A stretch of DNA of 64,000 nt from NCBI GenBank assembly GCA_964490875.1, contig CAZBEF010000004.1:62001-126000 (forward strand), in the 5' to 3' direction. Source of the DNA: CAYYYG01 sp964490875. Lineage in GTDB: Bacteria; Patescibacteriota; Microgenomatia; UBA1406; GWC2-37-13. Each line of letters opens with the position of its first letter. Position 1 is the stretch's first letter. Shown piece by piece: positions 35,090 through 43,886 of the stretch. Below the pieces are notes generated by a model. The model saw only the letters and a list, made by a program, of their open reading frames with translations, did not search any database and had not been told where the DNA came from. Both the position numbers and the translations under genes were made by a program.

Positions 35090-35118
35090 ATTCTAGCAGG
35101 GTGAACGAGTGTTTACAA
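35090..35118 (-). promoter_or_regulatory. predicted promoter for the Cys-rich gene and rarA
   Basis: On the minus strand, TTGTAA (35113-35118) and TAGAAT (35090-35095) are spaced by exactly 17 bases. The -10 ends 13 bases before the ATG at 35076. Confidence 0.55.
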
Positions 35119-35152
35119 GATTTATCTCTATTTGTTTGTTTGTTGAAATGAG

Positions 35153-35247
35153 TCATCCTCGCGTCTGCCCGCGGGGATCCAATAATTCATTTAATAGTGA
35201 AGAATGAACTATTTATGGATCCCCGTCCTAAAAGCGGACGAGGATGA
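35153..35247. repeat. palindromic element, TCATCC...GGATGA family
   Basis: A 95-base imperfect palindrome. The outer arms run from TCATCCTCG inward to GGGGATCC, and from GGATCCCC to CGAGGATGA. The core TTCATTTAATAGTG / AATGAACTATT is a second, AT-rich inverted repeat. It lies downstream of the ABC-2 permease genes, in the gap to the Cys-rich gene. Confidence 0.8.
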
Positions 35248-35262
35248 CATGAGATATCTAAA

Positions 35263-36054
35263 CTATCCACTTGCGCTTGTGTAGTGGCGCAGAGCGAATT
35301 TCCAGAACCACCGGGAGAAAAAAAAGAAGATAATGGCAAAACCAATCAGATATCCAATTTCCAGCGGAACTCCTTTTAGAAGCAGAAATTTTGTCGGGGC
35401 CGAAATAATTAAGAGTATTGGCAGTAGAAATAAGATCATAAATTCGTTTAGCACATGGAAGATATCAGGTGGGTATCTCATAATTCCTGATATATGAAAC
35501 AGCAGATCTACCAGATTGGATAGCCTCGCAAACCAGATAGTTAAGGTAAGAACCAAATACCAAATCGAATAAATGAGAATCAACCCAAATACCATAAGTA
35601 ACATATATCCTATGACGCTAGCAATGGTAATTTTCAGATGATAAACGCTGACAATATATATCACGGCAACTATACCTAACACTACTCGAAACAGAGCGAC
35701 AAAATTTATAACAAATACACTTATCAGAAATTGTGAATCGACCGGTTTCAAAAGTACGCTATCCAGCTGCCCGCGGTCGATCATATCCGACATTCGTTCA
35801 AAATTTCTGCTGAAAAATACATGAAAAATACCCCAGAAAATACTGAATCCCGCAGTCAGCAAAATAACATCTTCGCGCGGCCAGCTGAGAATTTGTTTTG
35901 TCCTGCTTGTTAGAAGCGCAACCGTTATAAAATGAAATGATCCCCAGACAGTACTTCCAATCAGACTGTTTACGAAATTAGCACGAAAGGCGGTCAGATT
36001 CGAAAAATTCAGCTTTATCAATGTTTTATATATGCGTAAGTAATTCTGTATCAT
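35263..36054 (-). CDS. ABC-2 type permease (COG3694-like)
   Basis: This 263-residue membrane protein has six hydrophobic segments. FSRNFERMSDMIDRGQLDSVLLKPVDSQF between helices 2 and 3 is the hallmark loop of this permease family (DRGxLDxxLLKP). It pairs with the second permease and the ATPase upstream; all three overlap by a few bases and form one transporter. Family systems are thought to be exporters of unknown cargo. Confidence 0.88.
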   Translation of the reverse strand: MIQNYLRIYKTLIKLNFSNLTAFRANFVNSLIGSTVWGSFHFITVALLTSRTKQILSWPREDVILLTAGFSIFWGIFHVFFSRNFERMSDMIDRGQLDSVLLKPVDSQFLISVFVINFVALFRVVLGIVAVIYIVSVYHLKITIASVIGYMLLMVFGLILIYSIWYLVLTLTIWFARLSNLVDLLFHISGIMRYPPDIFHVLNEFMILFLLPILLIISAPTKFLLLKGVPLEIGYLIGFAIIFFFFSRWFWKFALRHYTSASG

Positions 36055-36857
36055 TGTCCGATTCCGGTAAATTTTTTAATGCCGCTTATCCACATAAGTT
36101 TATATAATACTCCCAAAATAAAGATCCAGATACATTGTGCACCAATAACTTCGACAAGCTGAAATAGTTCAAGCTTTCCCTGAATTGCAATAATCGGAAA
36201 ATAGATCATATACGAAAAGGGGAGTGTAAAGGCAATATTTTTCAGCCATATAGGATATAAATGAATAGGCATAATATTGCCTGCCAAAACAATAAGCGCG
36301 ACATCGGATATTTCAAAGATTCCGCGAATTTCTTCTATCCAGAAAGCTAAAAGCGCCAATGTCATCTTAAATACGAATGAAAGAATGAATGCGAATACTG
36401 CAATAAGTAAACTCAGCAGAATTACAACCGGATCGTGAGAAATTTGAATAAAAATTCCGAATCCCCATGAAATAATTATTACGGCAATAAAGCTAAACGA
36501 ACTTCTCATGAGCCGGTATGCAAGTTCCAGCATAAATTTCAAAGTAAAATAAGAAAAAGGTTTCAGCAGAAAGGGAGTAAGTCCGCCTTGTTTAATATCT
36601 TCAATTGCCACTTCAACTTCTATATGAGCAATCAGCAGTCCAGAGGCGATAATGAAAAGCAAGTAGTACGAATTAACATCATTTGCGGTTAGTCCCGCAT
36701 TTATGCTTCTCCAGAAAATAATAAGAATGAGCGGGTTAATAAGCGACATCAAAAAATACACGAAAGCTCTCGCCCGGTATTCCAGAACATTATTGATATA
36801 CAGAATAAACACGCGGAAGTATCTCATATTACGGATTGGCTTTCGTAAAATACTCAC
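36051..36857 (-). CDS. ABC-2 type permease (COG4587-like)
   Basis: This 268-residue permease has six TM helices. The loop VEVAIEDIKQGGLTPFLLKPFSY matches the paralogous permease family that pairs with COG3694 proteins. The N-terminus (RYFRVFILYINNVLEYRARAF) is amphipathic. It overlaps the downstream permease by 4 bases and the ATPase by 29 bases. Heterodimeric export channel inferred. Confidence 0.88.
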   Translation of the reverse strand: MSILRKPIRNMRYFRVFILYINNVLEYRARAFVYFLMSLINPLILIIFWRSINAGLTANDVNSYYLLFIIASGLLIAHIEVEVAIEDIKQGGLTPFLLKPFSYFTLKFMLELAYRLMRSSFSFIAVIIISWGFGIFIQISHDPVVILLSLLIAVFAFILSFVFKMTLALLAFWIEEIRGIFEISDVALIVLAGNIMPIHLYPIWLKNIAFTLPFSYMIYFPIIAIQGKLELFQLVEVIGAQCIWIFILGVLYKLMWISGIKKFTGIGQ

Positions 36858-37809
36858 GAATAATTTCTTCGATATCCGGCTCTTCGATGTTTAAATCTTC
36901 CACCGGAAAATCTTCCAAAAGTCGTGCAGCAATCTGATTAGATTTCTCAAAGGGAACAGAAAGCTGTAAATTAGGAAAATCCTGCAATTTAATTTCTCCC
37001 AGCGCCGACAACTTTTTTTTGTCCACTTGTTTACGAAGAACGATCGAAATTATTTTATGTGTTGCGCGTTCTTTGACAATGTCATCAAGTTTGCCGTCAT
37101 ATAAAATTTTTCCGTGGTCGATAATAATAACCCGTTCACAAAGCTCCTGCACATCTTTCATATAATGGCTAGTGAGGATGATGGTTGTATCGGATTTTTT
37201 ATTATATTCTTTTATAAATTCACGTAGGCGCTGCTGCATAACAACATCAAGGCCGATTGTCGGTTCATCCAAAAACAATACTTTCGGCCGATGAATAAGC
37301 GCCGCAATAAGCTCGCATTTCATCCGCTGGCCGAGAGAAAGTTTGCGGACTTGCACATTCACCACATCGGCAACACCCATCAGATCCACCAGTTCATCAA
37401 GCCTTTTTTTGAAATCATGGTCGGAAACCTGATAGATTTCTTTATTCAGATGAAATGATTCAATTGCCGGCAGGTCCCACCAGAGCTGATTTTTTTGGCC
37501 CATCACCAGAGAAATCTGTCGGAGAAATTCAGGTTTTCGATCGAATGGATTAAACCCCAGCACAGAAACTTCACCGCTTGAAGGAAATAAAAGTCCGGAT
37601 AAACATTTGAGCGTTGTCGTCTTTCCCGCGCCATTTGGACCGATGAATCCAACCAATTCACCTTTTGAAATATCAAATGAGACATCGTTTACCGCATGAG
37701 AGTCGTAATACTCGCGGTGAATAAATGATTTCAGTGAGCCGAGTATACCGGCTACCTTTTTATATATTTTGAATGTTCTTCGGAGATTTTTTACATGTAT
37801 TTGAGTCAT
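36829..37809 (-). CDS. ABC transporter ATPase (COG4586-like)
   Basis: This 326-residue ATPase has Walker A GPNGAGKTTTLKCLSG, signature LSLGQRMKCE (Leu for the usual second Gly), Walker B VLFLDEPTIGLD and switch His in LTSHYMKDV. A C-terminal domain of about 90 residues after 230 is typical of this export family. Its first gene position and overlaps with both permeases show a three-gene operon. A TACAAT box lies 6 bases before the ATG (37816-37821 on the minus strand), again predicting a leaderless mRNA. Confidence 0.95.
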   Translation of the reverse strand: MTQIHVKNLRRTFKIYKKVAGILGSLKSFIHREYYDSHAVNDVSFDISKGELVGFIGPNGAGKTTTLKCLSGLLFPSSGEVSVLGFNPFDRKPEFLRQISLVMGQKNQLWWDLPAIESFHLNKEIYQVSDHDFKKRLDELVDLMGVADVVNVQVRKLSLGQRMKCELIAALIHRPKVLFLDEPTIGLDVVMQQRLREFIKEYNKKSDTTIILTSHYMKDVQELCERVIIIDHGKILYDGKLDDIVKERATHKIISIVLRKQVDKKKLSALGEIKLQDFPNLQLSVPFEKSNQIAARLLEDFPVEDLNIEEPDIEEIIREYFTKANP

Positions 37810-37856
37810 ATTCTGATTGTATCATGAAGTGAATATCCAGTATGTGATGTAAATAA

Positions 37857-37976
37857 TTGTCAATCCGAGCCCCGACTCCATTGGGGTAAACTCCGAGAAG
37901 AATCTATATAAGCATACTAATTATTCTGGATCCCTGCCTGCGGCAGGCAGGCTTCGGCTATGCCTCAGGATGACAA
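37857..37976. repeat. palindromic element, TGTCATCC family
   Basis: A 120-base element that starts TTGTCAATCCGAG and ends CTCAGGATGACAA. The right half contains GGATCCCTGCCTGCGGCAG and a further CTGCCTGC/GCAGGCAG hairpin. The left half is degraded. It lies between the ABC operon and the AlaX-like gene. Confidence 0.75.
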
Positions 37977-38027
37977 TAAAGTCACGAGATAGCTTCATCA
38001 GACAGTTTCCACGCAATGACGCGCGTT

Positions 38028-38747
38028 TCAGATAATGTTGTAGATGACTGTCGTTATATTATCTGATGCATTTACTGAAGGAATTGTTATTTTTCCAACT
38101 TCTGAAGTTGAATGAACCTGAGTACCGCCATCGGCGACTGCGCCTACGGTATCCAGCCGTAAAGTTCGAAGCGGTTTATTGGCAGGCAGGCCAGGCTGTA
38201 GATAAATGGCTTCTTTCTGCAATTCTTCGAGCGGCTGAAACAGCCATGAGAATTTTAAGTCTTTTTGAACTAGTTCGTTTGCTTTATCTTCGAGTTTTTG
38301 GCGGATATCTTCTGCAACTGTCCCCTGATATGCAATGTATGGTTTTTTGCCGTGATCGCCTTTAAACGGGAGAAGTGTTTTAGGTGAATATCCGAGGAGA
38401 AACATCGCAAAATCAACGATATGACCGGCTGAATGAACGCGCATATTTTTGTATCGTCTATCCCAGTTTATTGCGGCGTGAACGGTTGTGCCTGCTGCGG
38501 GTGCGGTCTGGGTGTTTATATAATGCCAGATTTCTCCATCTTTCATCATTACTTGGTAAACTTCTGCAGTCCAATTTTCGGCTGTTAATTTCCCTTGATC
38601 AGTAGGCTGTCCTCCGCCCATAGGGTAGAAAACAGTTTTATCAAGCAGTAGTCGAAAACGGTTGGCTCCTTCGGGAAGAACTTCAAGAATTATGGCATCA
38701 GTTTCTTTTAGATATGAGTCGTCGAGGTAGAGTTGCTGGGTTTTCAT
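38028..38747 (-). CDS. AlaX-like tRNA-editing-domain protein with altered zinc site
   Basis: This 239-residue protein matches the alanyl-tRNA synthetase editing domain: TVFYPMGGGQPTDQGKL, then HSAGHIVDFAM with the first two zinc-site histidines. AlaX proteins deacylate mischarged Ser- or Gly-tRNA-Ala. The second half of the zinc site is normally CGGTH, but here it reads DGGTQVH: Cys is Asp and His is Gln, with a His two residues later. Either the metal is held differently or editing activity is changed. The length fits AlaX-M. Confidence 0.85.
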   Translation of the reverse strand: MKTQQLYLDDSYLKETDAIILEVLPEGANRFRLLLDKTVFYPMGGGQPTDQGKLTAENWTAEVYQVMMKDGEIWHYINTQTAPAAGTTVHAAINWDRRYKNMRVHSAGHIVDFAMFLLGYSPKTLLPFKGDHGKKPYIAYQGTVAEDIRQKLEDKANELVQKDLKFSWLFQPLEELQKEAIYLQPGLPANKPLRTLRLDTVGAVADGGTQVHSTSEVGKITIPSVNASDNITTVIYNII

Positions 38748-38759
38748 AATAATTATATA

Positions 38760-38839
38760 CGCTCGATACGAATTTTTTTTGCCGCCTCACCCACTGCTGT
38801 GGGGCCCAGGCGATTGCAAAAAAAATTGTATCTTCGCTC
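38760..38839. repeat. intergenic covarying palindrome, family 1, copy C
   Basis: An 80-base copy with CGCTCGATACGAATTTTTTT at one end and AAATTGTATCTTCGCTC at the other. The core differs from A, D and E: GCCGCC...GGCGATTGC around CCCACTGCTGTGGG. It lies in the gap between the AlaX-like gene and the PBP1A gene. Confidence 0.8.
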
Positions 38840-38884
38840 TCAATATACCAGATATATCAGATATATCAGTTTATCAAAGTTATG

Positions 38885-41146
38885 TCAATGGCCTGGTGCT
38901 GGTGTTGGCGTATCATGGGCACAGTCGAGACAGTACGTGGACCATTGATCTTTGATTACAGTTTTTTCTTTCATCTCTATATTCTGATCAGTCGGTTTGG
39001 CTTGTTTATCGGAATCTTTAAAAACAGGAATCTGAGCTCTTTCTGTTGAAATCATCTGTTTGCTTTCGGTGCCTTTTATGTAATAGTCGTATCCCGAAAC
39101 TCCGCAGCTTGGCTTGCCGTCGGCGCCCATTGTCATTACCGCGCCTGAATCGCTGCAGATGGCGCTGCTTACTACTGTATCGGGTTTTATCGGCCATAAG
39201 TCCGGCTGATTCTGAAGAACAACCTGCATAACTTTATTCCAGATTGGCGCGGCTCCGGTAACTCCCGATGAAAGATACGGATTCATCGGAGTATTATCGT
39301 TATTTCCCACCCAGACTGCTGTCAAAAAGTTTGGTGTATAGCCAATTGTCCAGTTGTCTTTTTTATCATCTGTCGTTCCTGTTTTTACCGATACTGTCTT
39401 TTTAGGGACAACTAAGTATGAAGAAGATCCAAAGGCAGGCGAGCGGGCTGCATTATCCAATAGTATATGAGAAATCAGGAATGCAGTCTCCCGTGAAACA
39501 ACCTGTTTGCCATTTATTGTTAAGAATGTCGGCATCTTCAGTGGTTTTTTGACATCTTTCACGTAATTCGGATCCTTAAATTCGTACAGAGTCTTTCCAT
39601 TTTTATCAACCACTTTCAAAATGCTATTAAGCGTTTTAACTTTTCCCTGATTGGCAAATGCCGAAAACGCCTGAGCCATCTCCGTCATTCTCACTTCGCC
39701 GCCGCCAAGTGTAAGCGAGAGTCCATATCTGTCCGGTTCTTGAAATGTTGAAATGGTAAATGCAGAAGCCGAAGCCACAAATTCTTTTACACCATTCATA
39801 GCGAGCATTTTAACTGCCGGAATATTGTACGAATTTGCCAAAGAAGATCGAAGTCGTACAAGCCCATGGAACTGTCCGTCGTAATTTACCGGACAATATT
39901 GTTTTGGCGCGCCGGCCGGACTAAAACATGTTGGAACGTCGAGAAAAACAGTTGCCGGAGTAACAAGTTTTCTATCTATCCCCACAGCATAATTAAGAGG
40001 TTTGATAGAACTTCCCGGCTGGCGTAATGCTGTCGTAACGTTAAAAGCTCCCGATGGTGTGGCGAAATAATCCACCGAACCAACCATACTTAAAACTTCA
40101 CCAGTTGTCGGCCGTGTTACGAGTATCGCACCGTTTGAAACTCGCAGATTTTTAATTTCTTCCAGTTCATCTTTTAAAATTGCCTCTGCACTTGCCTGAA
40201 TATCCAAATCCAGTGTTGTATAAACTCTTAATCCGCCTTCTTCCACCTCTTTCCGATCGTATTGGCTTTCGAGAATATTTTTGACATAAAACACAAAGTG
40301 GGGAGCTTTTATTGGAGTTTTTGGGGGAGTAATATTAATTTTTGCTTTTTTAGCTTTATCACGCTGATTTTTATTTATATAACCCTGCTCATACATTTTA
40401 TCCAGCACCACATTTCTTCTCCAGAGAGCTTTATCGGGATTTAATAATGGTGAATATAAAGAAGGAGCCTGCGGCAGTCCGGCAAGAAGCGCTGCTTCAT
40501 CGAGTGTCAGATCTTTGGCATGTTTATCAAAGAACTTTTTAGATGCTTCTTCAATACCATATGCCGAGCCTCCGTAAGGGATTTGATTCAGATATAATTC
40601 AAGTATTTGATCCTTTGTAAATGTTTTTTCAGTCTGTAGTGCCAGAACCATCTCTTTTAATTTCCGCTGTGGAGTTCGTTCTGGACTCAGCAACGTTCCT
40701 TTCACGAGCTGTTGGGTTAGTGTTGAGCCTCCTTGTACACTGCGGTTGACCAGTAATTCTCTAAAAGCTCTAAATATTCCCGAAATCGGTGCTATTCCGT
40801 TGTGTTTATAAAAATCTTTATCTTCTATTGCAACAGTTGCCTGATAAATATGTTTGGGAAGATCTTTAATTTTAATCGGCGTGCGGTTTTCATCGCGGTA
40901 TATTTCGTACAGTAATTTTCCATTTCGATCGTAAATATGAGTCGAGAGAGGAATTATTTTGTAATCTTTCAAGCTTTGCGGCGAAGGGAGTTTATAAAAA
41001 ATAAAGAAATAAATAAAAATAGAGAAACCAACAATTCCAAGCAATATAAGAGTAGAAACGATAATCTTTATACGTAAATTCTTATGAAAGTGTTTATGAA
41101 TGTGTTTGTGAATATGACGCTTTAATCGATGGATGTGTCTTTTCAT
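38885..41146 (-). CDS. class A penicillin-binding protein (PBP1A)
   Basis: This 753-residue bifunctional enzyme has a His/Lys-rich cytoplasmic tail (residues 1-24, nine His), TM about 26-50, a GT51 glycosyltransferase domain with the catalytic Glu in AIEDKDFYKHNG and QGGSTLTQQLVK, and a transpeptidase domain with SxxK in PGSSIKPLNYAV, SxN in LANSYNIP and KTG in VKTGTTDDKKDNW. It polymerises lipid II glycan strands and cross-links the peptides outside the membrane. The C-terminal extension has cysteine pairs and a Pro-rich end. Upstream, a TACAAT box lies 15 bases before the ATG. Confidence 0.96.
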   Translation of the reverse strand: MKRHIHRLKRHIHKHIHKHFHKNLRIKIIVSTLILLGIVGFSIFIYFFIFYKLPSPQSLKDYKIIPLSTHIYDRNGKLLYEIYRDENRTPIKIKDLPKHIYQATVAIEDKDFYKHNGIAPISGIFRAFRELLVNRSVQGGSTLTQQLVKGTLLSPERTPQRKLKEMVLALQTEKTFTKDQILELYLNQIPYGGSAYGIEEASKKFFDKHAKDLTLDEAALLAGLPQAPSLYSPLLNPDKALWRRNVVLDKMYEQGYINKNQRDKAKKAKINITPPKTPIKAPHFVFYVKNILESQYDRKEVEEGGLRVYTTLDLDIQASAEAILKDELEEIKNLRVSNGAILVTRPTTGEVLSMVGSVDYFATPSGAFNVTTALRQPGSSIKPLNYAVGIDRKLVTPATVFLDVPTCFSPAGAPKQYCPVNYDGQFHGLVRLRSSLANSYNIPAVKMLAMNGVKEFVASASAFTISTFQEPDRYGLSLTLGGGEVRMTEMAQAFSAFANQGKVKTLNSILKVVDKNGKTLYEFKDPNYVKDVKKPLKMPTFLTINGKQVVSRETAFLISHILLDNAARSPAFGSSSYLVVPKKTVSVKTGTTDDKKDNWTIGYTPNFLTAVWVGNNDNTPMNPYLSSGVTGAAPIWNKVMQVVLQNQPDLWPIKPDTVVSSAICSDSGAVMTMGADGKPSCGVSGYDYYIKGTESKQMISTERAQIPVFKDSDKQAKPTDQNIEMKEKTVIKDQWSTYCLDCAHDTPTPAPGH

Positions 41147-41203
41147 ATTTGTATAGAGGATATTGTAGCAGAAAGATACGGTGTTTAAAAAGTATAATTG
41201 TCA

Positions 41204-42628
41204 TCATCCCTTCTTCGGGAAGAGCGGCAAAATCTTTTTTATTTTCCCCTGTGTTGCGGCTATTATTTTTTCTGCTGTTTTTGGCATAAAAGGTACGAGC
41301 TGTCTTCCAACAAGATTTATCTGGTTATTTATTTTTGCCAGAAATTCTCCCCGTTCCGAAGCTTGTTTCTTCCAAGGCGCAAATTCATCAATCGATTTGT
41401 TTATAGCTTTAACATTTACAAATATATTCTCCAGAATTTTATTGAACTGATACTGATCAAACAGCAAATCGGTCATATCATCATACGGATAAATATCAGA
41501 TTGGGCATCTATTGTCAGTCCATCTTTTTCAGATAAGGTTGATATCCGCATAACCAAGTTTCCGAGTTCATTTGCCAGATCTGAATTATATATTTCTTCC
41601 ATTCGCGAGTATGAAAAATCTCCATCATCAAGCGATGGTACTTCGCGCAAAAAATAATAACGCACTGCGTCGGTTCCATATTTTTCAACCAAGTCAAACG
41701 GGCTCACTACATTGCCCAAACTCTTGCTCATCTTTTTGCCTTCGCTGTTTATAAATCCGTGAACATATATCTTTGTCGGCAGATTGAGTTTGGCCGAAAG
41801 AAGCATTCCAATCCAATAAATAGCATGAAACTTAATTACATTTTTCCCCACAACATGAATCCGGTTTGGATTATCCAACCAAAATTTTTTGTAGAGTTCG
41901 CCATCGTCGGCAAAGTCTAATGTCGTTATGTAGTTTATAAGCGCATCAAACCACACATATATTCTCTGAGAGTCGTCACCCGGAACCGGAATGCCCCAGC
42001 CTTTTGTACGTTCAGTAGGCCTAGAAATAGAGAAGTCGCCAAGATCGCTGTCGAGCATCTTAAGAACTTCTTGTTTTCTGAATTCCGGAAGAATTGCCAG
42101 TTCGCCTGCCAATATCTTCTCTTTGATCAAAGGAATATATCGCGAAAGTCTAAAAAAATAGTTTTCTTCGGTTACCAGATCTAATTTGCGATTATGTTCG
42201 GGGCAGATATTATCGGGGAATTCGCCGTCTTTATAAAATGTTTCACAGCCTACACAGTATAATCCCTGATATGTTTTTTTATAAATGTCTTCGGCACAAA
42301 GTTTCCATAATTTCTGAGATCCTTTTTTATGTTTTTCTTCGGTTGTACGGATGAATCGATCATATGAAAAATTTAGCAGTTCACGAAGTGCGAAGTAGCG
42401 CTCCGAGAGTTGATCGACAAGCTCCTGAGTAGTTACCTTCATCTTTTCGGCAGTCTCGACGTTTTTGATAGCATTTTCGTCGGTTCCTGCAGAAAGAAAT
42501 GTGTCGTATCCTTTTAATTTGTACCAACGGTTCAGGGCGTCGGCCTGAATTGCTTCTAAAGCAAATCCAATATGCGGTGCCCCGTTGACATAAGGAATAG
42601 TTGTGCTGATGAAAGTTTTTTTATTCAT
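41204..42628 (-). CDS. metG: MetG, methionyl-tRNA synthetase
   Basis: This 474-residue class I synthetase has the HIGH motif in PYVNGAPHIGFALE, the zinc knuckle CVGCETFYKDGEFPDNICPEH in a bacterial single-knuckle form (two Cys pairs, the last as C-PEH), the methionine pocket DALINYITTLDF region, and KMSKS in GKKMSKSLGN. An anticodon-binding helical domain occupies about 345-474. It lacks the C-terminal tRNA-binding dimer domain found in longer MetGs. It charges both Met tRNAs. Confidence 0.95.
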   Translation of the reverse strand: MNKKTFISTTIPYVNGAPHIGFALEAIQADALNRWYKLKGYDTFLSAGTDENAIKNVETAEKMKVTTQELVDQLSERYFALRELLNFSYDRFIRTTEEKHKKGSQKLWKLCAEDIYKKTYQGLYCVGCETFYKDGEFPDNICPEHNRKLDLVTEENYFFRLSRYIPLIKEKILAGELAILPEFRKQEVLKMLDSDLGDFSISRPTERTKGWGIPVPGDDSQRIYVWFDALINYITTLDFADDGELYKKFWLDNPNRIHVVGKNVIKFHAIYWIGMLLSAKLNLPTKIYVHGFINSEGKKMSKSLGNVVSPFDLVEKYGTDAVRYYFLREVPSLDDGDFSYSRMEEIYNSDLANELGNLVMRISTLSEKDGLTIDAQSDIYPYDDMTDLLFDQYQFNKILENIFVNVKAINKSIDEFAPWKKQASERGEFLAKINNQINLVGRQLVPFMPKTAEKIIAATQGKIKKILPLFPKKG

Positions 42629-42667
42629 TTTATATTTTAAATAATGAAAACAATTGTAAGGTACTCA

Positions 42668-42889
42668 TTAAACAGTCCTTGTCGTTATATTGGTTACGCC
42701 ACCGTTTTCGTCTAGTTGTACTGCAGCTGCATTACTTTTTAGTAGAGCAGGCATCATAGCCTGTAATTCTTTGACTATTGTTGTATTGTCGTCTATTACA
42801 TCGATAGCTTTTTTGTCAGGTTCCATTGCAGTAAGTAGATTTGGACCACCTCTTAAAGCGTAATACTCTTTATCTCTTTCTCCAGCCAT
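42668..42889 (-). CDS. small hypothetical protein
   Basis: This 73-residue protein has no recognised domain. It is acidic in the middle (KKAIDVIDDNTTIVKEL) with a short amphipathic helix (LQAMMPALLKS). It has no signal peptide or TM segment. It is 39 bases from metG on the same strand, with a proper start, stop and codon use. A real gene is likely but the function is unknown. Confidence 0.5.
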   Translation of the reverse strand: MAGERDKEYYALRGGPNLLTAMEPDKKAIDVIDDNTTIVKELQAMMPALLKSNAAAVQLDENGGVTNITTRTV

Positions 42890-42989
42890 ATATTTGTTGT
42901 TTTTAATAACAATTTTATTTTTAGAATTCCGATATACTAAACATCATTTCGTAAATCTCAGAGATAGTTGTATTTATATTAACTATTTT

Positions 42990-43220
42990 TTACTCAGTTG
43001 CTGAATTTGCATCTGGGGGATTTTGTTGTCCATTTGATTTATCTTTCGGCGGAAATACTACTACACTCCATTGTTCGCCTGCTGCAGGTCGATATCCAAT
43101 AGTTGCTGCACCCCATTTTGTCTGATCCATTCCATATGCTTTTGCAGCGATTTCACCTGCTTTATCTTGTGCTGTTTGGTCTTTTGATAATTGTTGTTGT
43201 GGTGGAATTTTTTCTGTCAT
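42990..43220 (-). CDS. small hydrophilic hypothetical protein
   Basis: This 76-residue, Gln/Pro/Asn-rich, probably partly disordered protein begins MTEKIPPQQQ and ends PPDANSATE. The centre is more ordered (KWGAATIGYRPAAGEQWSVVVFPP). The ATG is preceded by AGGTG at a 5-base spacing, one of the few Shine-Dalgarno-like sites in the window. It follows the small membrane protein gene by 8 bases, so the two are likely co-expressed. Function unknown. Confidence 0.5.
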   Translation of the reverse strand: MTEKIPPQQQLSKDQTAQDKAGEIAAKAYGMDQTKWGAATIGYRPAAGEQWSVVVFPPKDKSNGQQNPPDANSATE

Positions 43221-43228
43221 AAATTCAC

Positions 43229-43528
43229 CTACTTTCTGAACGAATCAATTAATACGTACACGCCAATTATAATCGAAATAAGAAAAATTGTGTTGAGTAT
43301 CTGGAAACCGGCCAGATAGTTCATGGTTAAAAACGTCGAAACGAATAGTACGGTCAAAACCTGATATCGTCGTCCTACTAATTGAGAAGCTATACTATAT
43401 GCCAAGAGTGTGACAAGCAGTATAAATAGTATTACTATATATAGAGAAGACGGTTCTACAAAAAATAAGAGGTAGAATGCTCCAATAGCTAGGAGGAGTC
43501 CCGACACTATCGCTTGCAACTTATTCAT
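43229..43528 (-). CDS. small integral membrane protein
   Basis: This 99-residue protein has four hydrophobic helices (about 6-22, 28-48, 57-73, 77-95) separated by very short loops. No motif is recognised. It is the first of three small minus-strand genes and divergent from rpsO. A perfect TATAAT (43535-43540, minus strand) lies 6 bases before the ATG, predicting a leaderless transcript. Confidence 0.65.
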   Translation of the reverse strand: MNKLQAIVSGLLLAIGAFYLLFFVEPSSLYIVILFILLVTLLAYSIASQLVGRRYQVLTVLFVSTFLTMNYLAGFQILNTIFLISIIIGVYVLIDSFRK

Positions 43529-43586
43529 GGATACATTATAATTTCAAATCAACACTTATTCTATTACAGATTATTATTCAACATAA

Positions 43587-43877
43587 ATGGTAAAAAAGAC
43601 AGAAGAAAAGCAGGCCCTTCCGGATGATAAGCAGGCTCTTATCGATATATTTGCGCAGAAAAAAGGCGACACTGGTTCTCCAGAAGTTCAGGTAGCTCTC
43701 CTTACTCAGAAAATCAACAGACTCACCGATCATCTCGGCGAAAATAAAAAAGACAATCATTCACGCCGCGGTCTTTTGAAGGTCATCGCAAAACGACGAA
43801 GGATATTAAACTACCTTAACAAGCTAGACGAAAAACGATACAAAGTCGTCATAGCCAAGCTCGGTCTTAAAAAATAA
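43587..43877 (+). CDS. rpsO: ribosomal protein uS15
   Basis: This 96-residue protein has DTGSPEVQVALLTQKINRLTDHL, then DNHSRRGLLKVIAKRRRILNYL, the 16S rRNA-binding core of S15. The N-terminal segment is slightly longer than usual (KKTEEKQALPDDKQAL). It stabilises the central domain of the small subunit. The order rpsO-pnp is the classic bacterial arrangement. A TATTAT box (43572-43577) with TCAACA 17 bases upstream lies 9 bases before the ATG. Confidence 0.96.
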   Translation: MVKKTEEKQALPDDKQALIDIFAQKKGDTGSPEVQVALLTQKINRLTDHLGENKKDNHSRRGLLKVIAKRRRILNYLNKLDEKRYKVVIAKLGLKK

Positions 43878-43886
43878 TTAAAATTT

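Noticed and set aside
34872..35096. 74-residue + strand frame opposite the Cys-rich gene
   Set aside because: It has no promoter or neighbour in the right direction, and the minus-strand frame has both.
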